In this document: positions 5,226-6,109 of the stretch, one piece after another
Layout of the letters: the number at the start of each line of letters is the position of its first letter
Position numbering within the stretch: position 1 is the stretch's first letter
Assembly (NCBI GenBank): GCA_002496485.1
Contig: DAJW01000108.1
Coordinates: forward strand, 1-6,109
From: Euryarchaeota archaeon UBA36
Lineage (GTDB): Archaea > Thermoplasmatota > Poseidoniia > Poseidoniales > Thalassarchaeaceae
Length of the DNA: 6,109 bases
Direction of reading: 5' to 3'
Notes under the pieces: model-generated
What the model saw: the letters and a program-made list of their open reading frames with translations, nothing else
What the model was told of the DNA's origin: nothing
The model's database searches: none
Program-made: the position numbers and the translations under genes

Positions 5226-6109
5226 ATGAGCCGTGTTATAAGCGATCTTTATGCTCGTATGATTCTTGACTCTAGAGGTAATCCTACAGTAGAAGTAGAC
5301 TGTCATGTCAATAAAAAGCTGGCAGGAAGGGCCGTAGTTCCATCAGGGGCAAGTACAGGAAGCTACGAAGCTGTTGAACTAAGAGATAACGAAAAGGAAT
5401 GGATGGGAAAAGGTGTTAATAGAGCCGTATCAAATATTAATGAAATTATCAGACCCCAAATGATAGGAATGAGTATAGAAAATATCAAAGAAATTGATCA
5501 AAAATTAATACAAATTGATAATTCATCAAACAAGTCAATACTTGGAGCAAACGCAATATTAGGAGTTTCTTTGGCCTGCCTTCGTGCATCCAAAACCGGA
5601 TATCTATGGGAATTTATTTCCGAAGGAAAAGAGTGTAGCCTACCCATTCCTTTAATGAATATTCTAAATGGTGGGGCACATGCATCTACTAATGTTGAAA
5701 TTCAAGAATTCATGATTATTCCACACGGTTTTGATAAATTCAAAGATTCTTTGAGGGCGGGGGTCGAGATATATCATGCACTCAAATCCGTTTTAGAACA
5801 TGATGGTTTACTTACTGGAGTAGGAGACGAAGGTGGTTTTACTCCAAACTTACCAAAGAATGAAGATGGACTACAGTATGTCAAATTAGCAATAGAAAAA
5901 GCCAATTATATTCCAGGCAAACAAGTTTCTATAGCATTAGATGTAGCTGCTCAGGAATTTTTCTATGACGACTTATATCATATCGACGGTAAGAAACTGT
6001 CAGGAAAGGAATTAGCCAATCTATACTCATCTTGGATTGATAAATACCCAATAATATCCATAGAAGATCCTTTCGGTGAGGATGATTGGGAATCTTGGAT
6101 AGCTTTCAC
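5226..6109 (+). CDS. eno: Enolase (phosphopyruvate hydratase), 5' part
   Basis: Enolase interconverts 2-phosphoglycerate and phosphoenolpyruvate in glycolysis and gluconeogenesis, in the cytoplasm, using magnesium. The window holds 294 codons, about 70% of the usual 400-430 residues, and the gene runs off the right edge without a stop. Visible signatures are LDSRGNPTVE (14-23), the mobile loop PSGASTGSYEA (39-49), LGANAILGVSLA (106-117), MNILNGGAHASTN (144-156) with catalytic-site H152, EIQEFMI (E161), GVGDEGGF with the proton-shuttling E202, ALDVAAQEF with metal ligand D239, and ISIEDPF with metal ligand E280. The residue before EF is glutamine where most enolases have serine. I start at 5226 because homologues begin a few residues before the RMILDSRGN segment; an in-frame ATG at 5214 would add four residues (MTYF) and would lie inside the palindrome. 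The catalytic lysines lie beyond the edge. Confidence 0.97.
   Translation, partial: MSRVISDLYARMILDSRGNPTVEVDCHVNKKLAGRAVVPSGASTGSYEAVELRDNEKEWMGKGVNRAVSNINEIIRPQMIGMSIENIKEIDQKLIQIDNSSNKSILGANAILGVSLACLRASKTGYLWEFISEGKECSLPIPLMNILNGGAHASTNVEIQEFMIIPHGFDKFKDSLRAGVEIYHALKSVLEHDGLLTGVGDEGGFTPNLPKNEDGLQYVKLAIEKANYIPGKQVSIALDVAAQEFFYDDLYHIDGKKLSGKELANLYSSWIDKYPIISIEDPFGEDDWESWIAF

Noticed and set aside
1..6109. tRNA, rRNA, CRISPR array, insertion sequence or attachment site
   Set aside because: I saw no cloverleaf-like or rRNA-like sequence, no regularly spaced direct repeats of array type, no transposase or integrase, and no terminal inverted repeats.

Overview
The window reads as a low-GC archaeal chromosome segment. 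The main evidence is a typical archaeal DnaG-type Toprim protein, backed by an AsnC/Lrp-family regulator, an enolase with a short pre-start region, and very AT-rich intergenic DNA. The style (AT-rich, AGA-rich arginine usage, compact gene spacing, soluble housekeeping enzymes) would suit a marine Euryarchaeota/Thermoplasmatota lineage such as Marine Group II or III. That placement is inference and not proven by the sequence.

Layout, left to right. (1) Bases 2-55 look like the last codons of an unidentified plus-strand gene whose stop overlaps the dnaG start by four bases. (2) dnaG, 52-1224. (3) A 100-base stretch, 1225-1324, that looks coding rather than intergenic and probably holds the displaced N-terminus of the next gene. 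(4) A large membrane-anchored TPR protein, 1325-3613. (5) A small thioredoxin-fold, peroxiredoxin-like protein, 3638-4180. These plus-strand genes are tightly packed and could form one transcript. (6) An AsnC/Lrp-family regulator on the minus strand, 4181-4603, whose stop codon abuts the redoxin stop with no base between. (7) A ~116-base, roughly 20% GC divergent spacer (4604-4719) containing a palindrome at the regulator start and helically spaced T-runs. (8) An unrecognised cysteine-rich small protein, 4720-5178. (9) The first 294 codons of enolase, 5226 to the right edge, preceded by a perfect 12-bp palindrome.

Nothing here is a mobile element, CRISPR array, defence island or RNA gene. The genes are mostly housekeeping: RNA processing or priming (DnaG), protein-protein scaffolding (TPR), redox homeostasis, transcription control and central glycolysis/gluconeogenesis. 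I see no convincing new multi-gene system. The observations most worth a second look are the probable frameshift upstream of the TPR gene, the regulatory architecture between the regulator and the small gene, and the orphan cysteine-rich protein.
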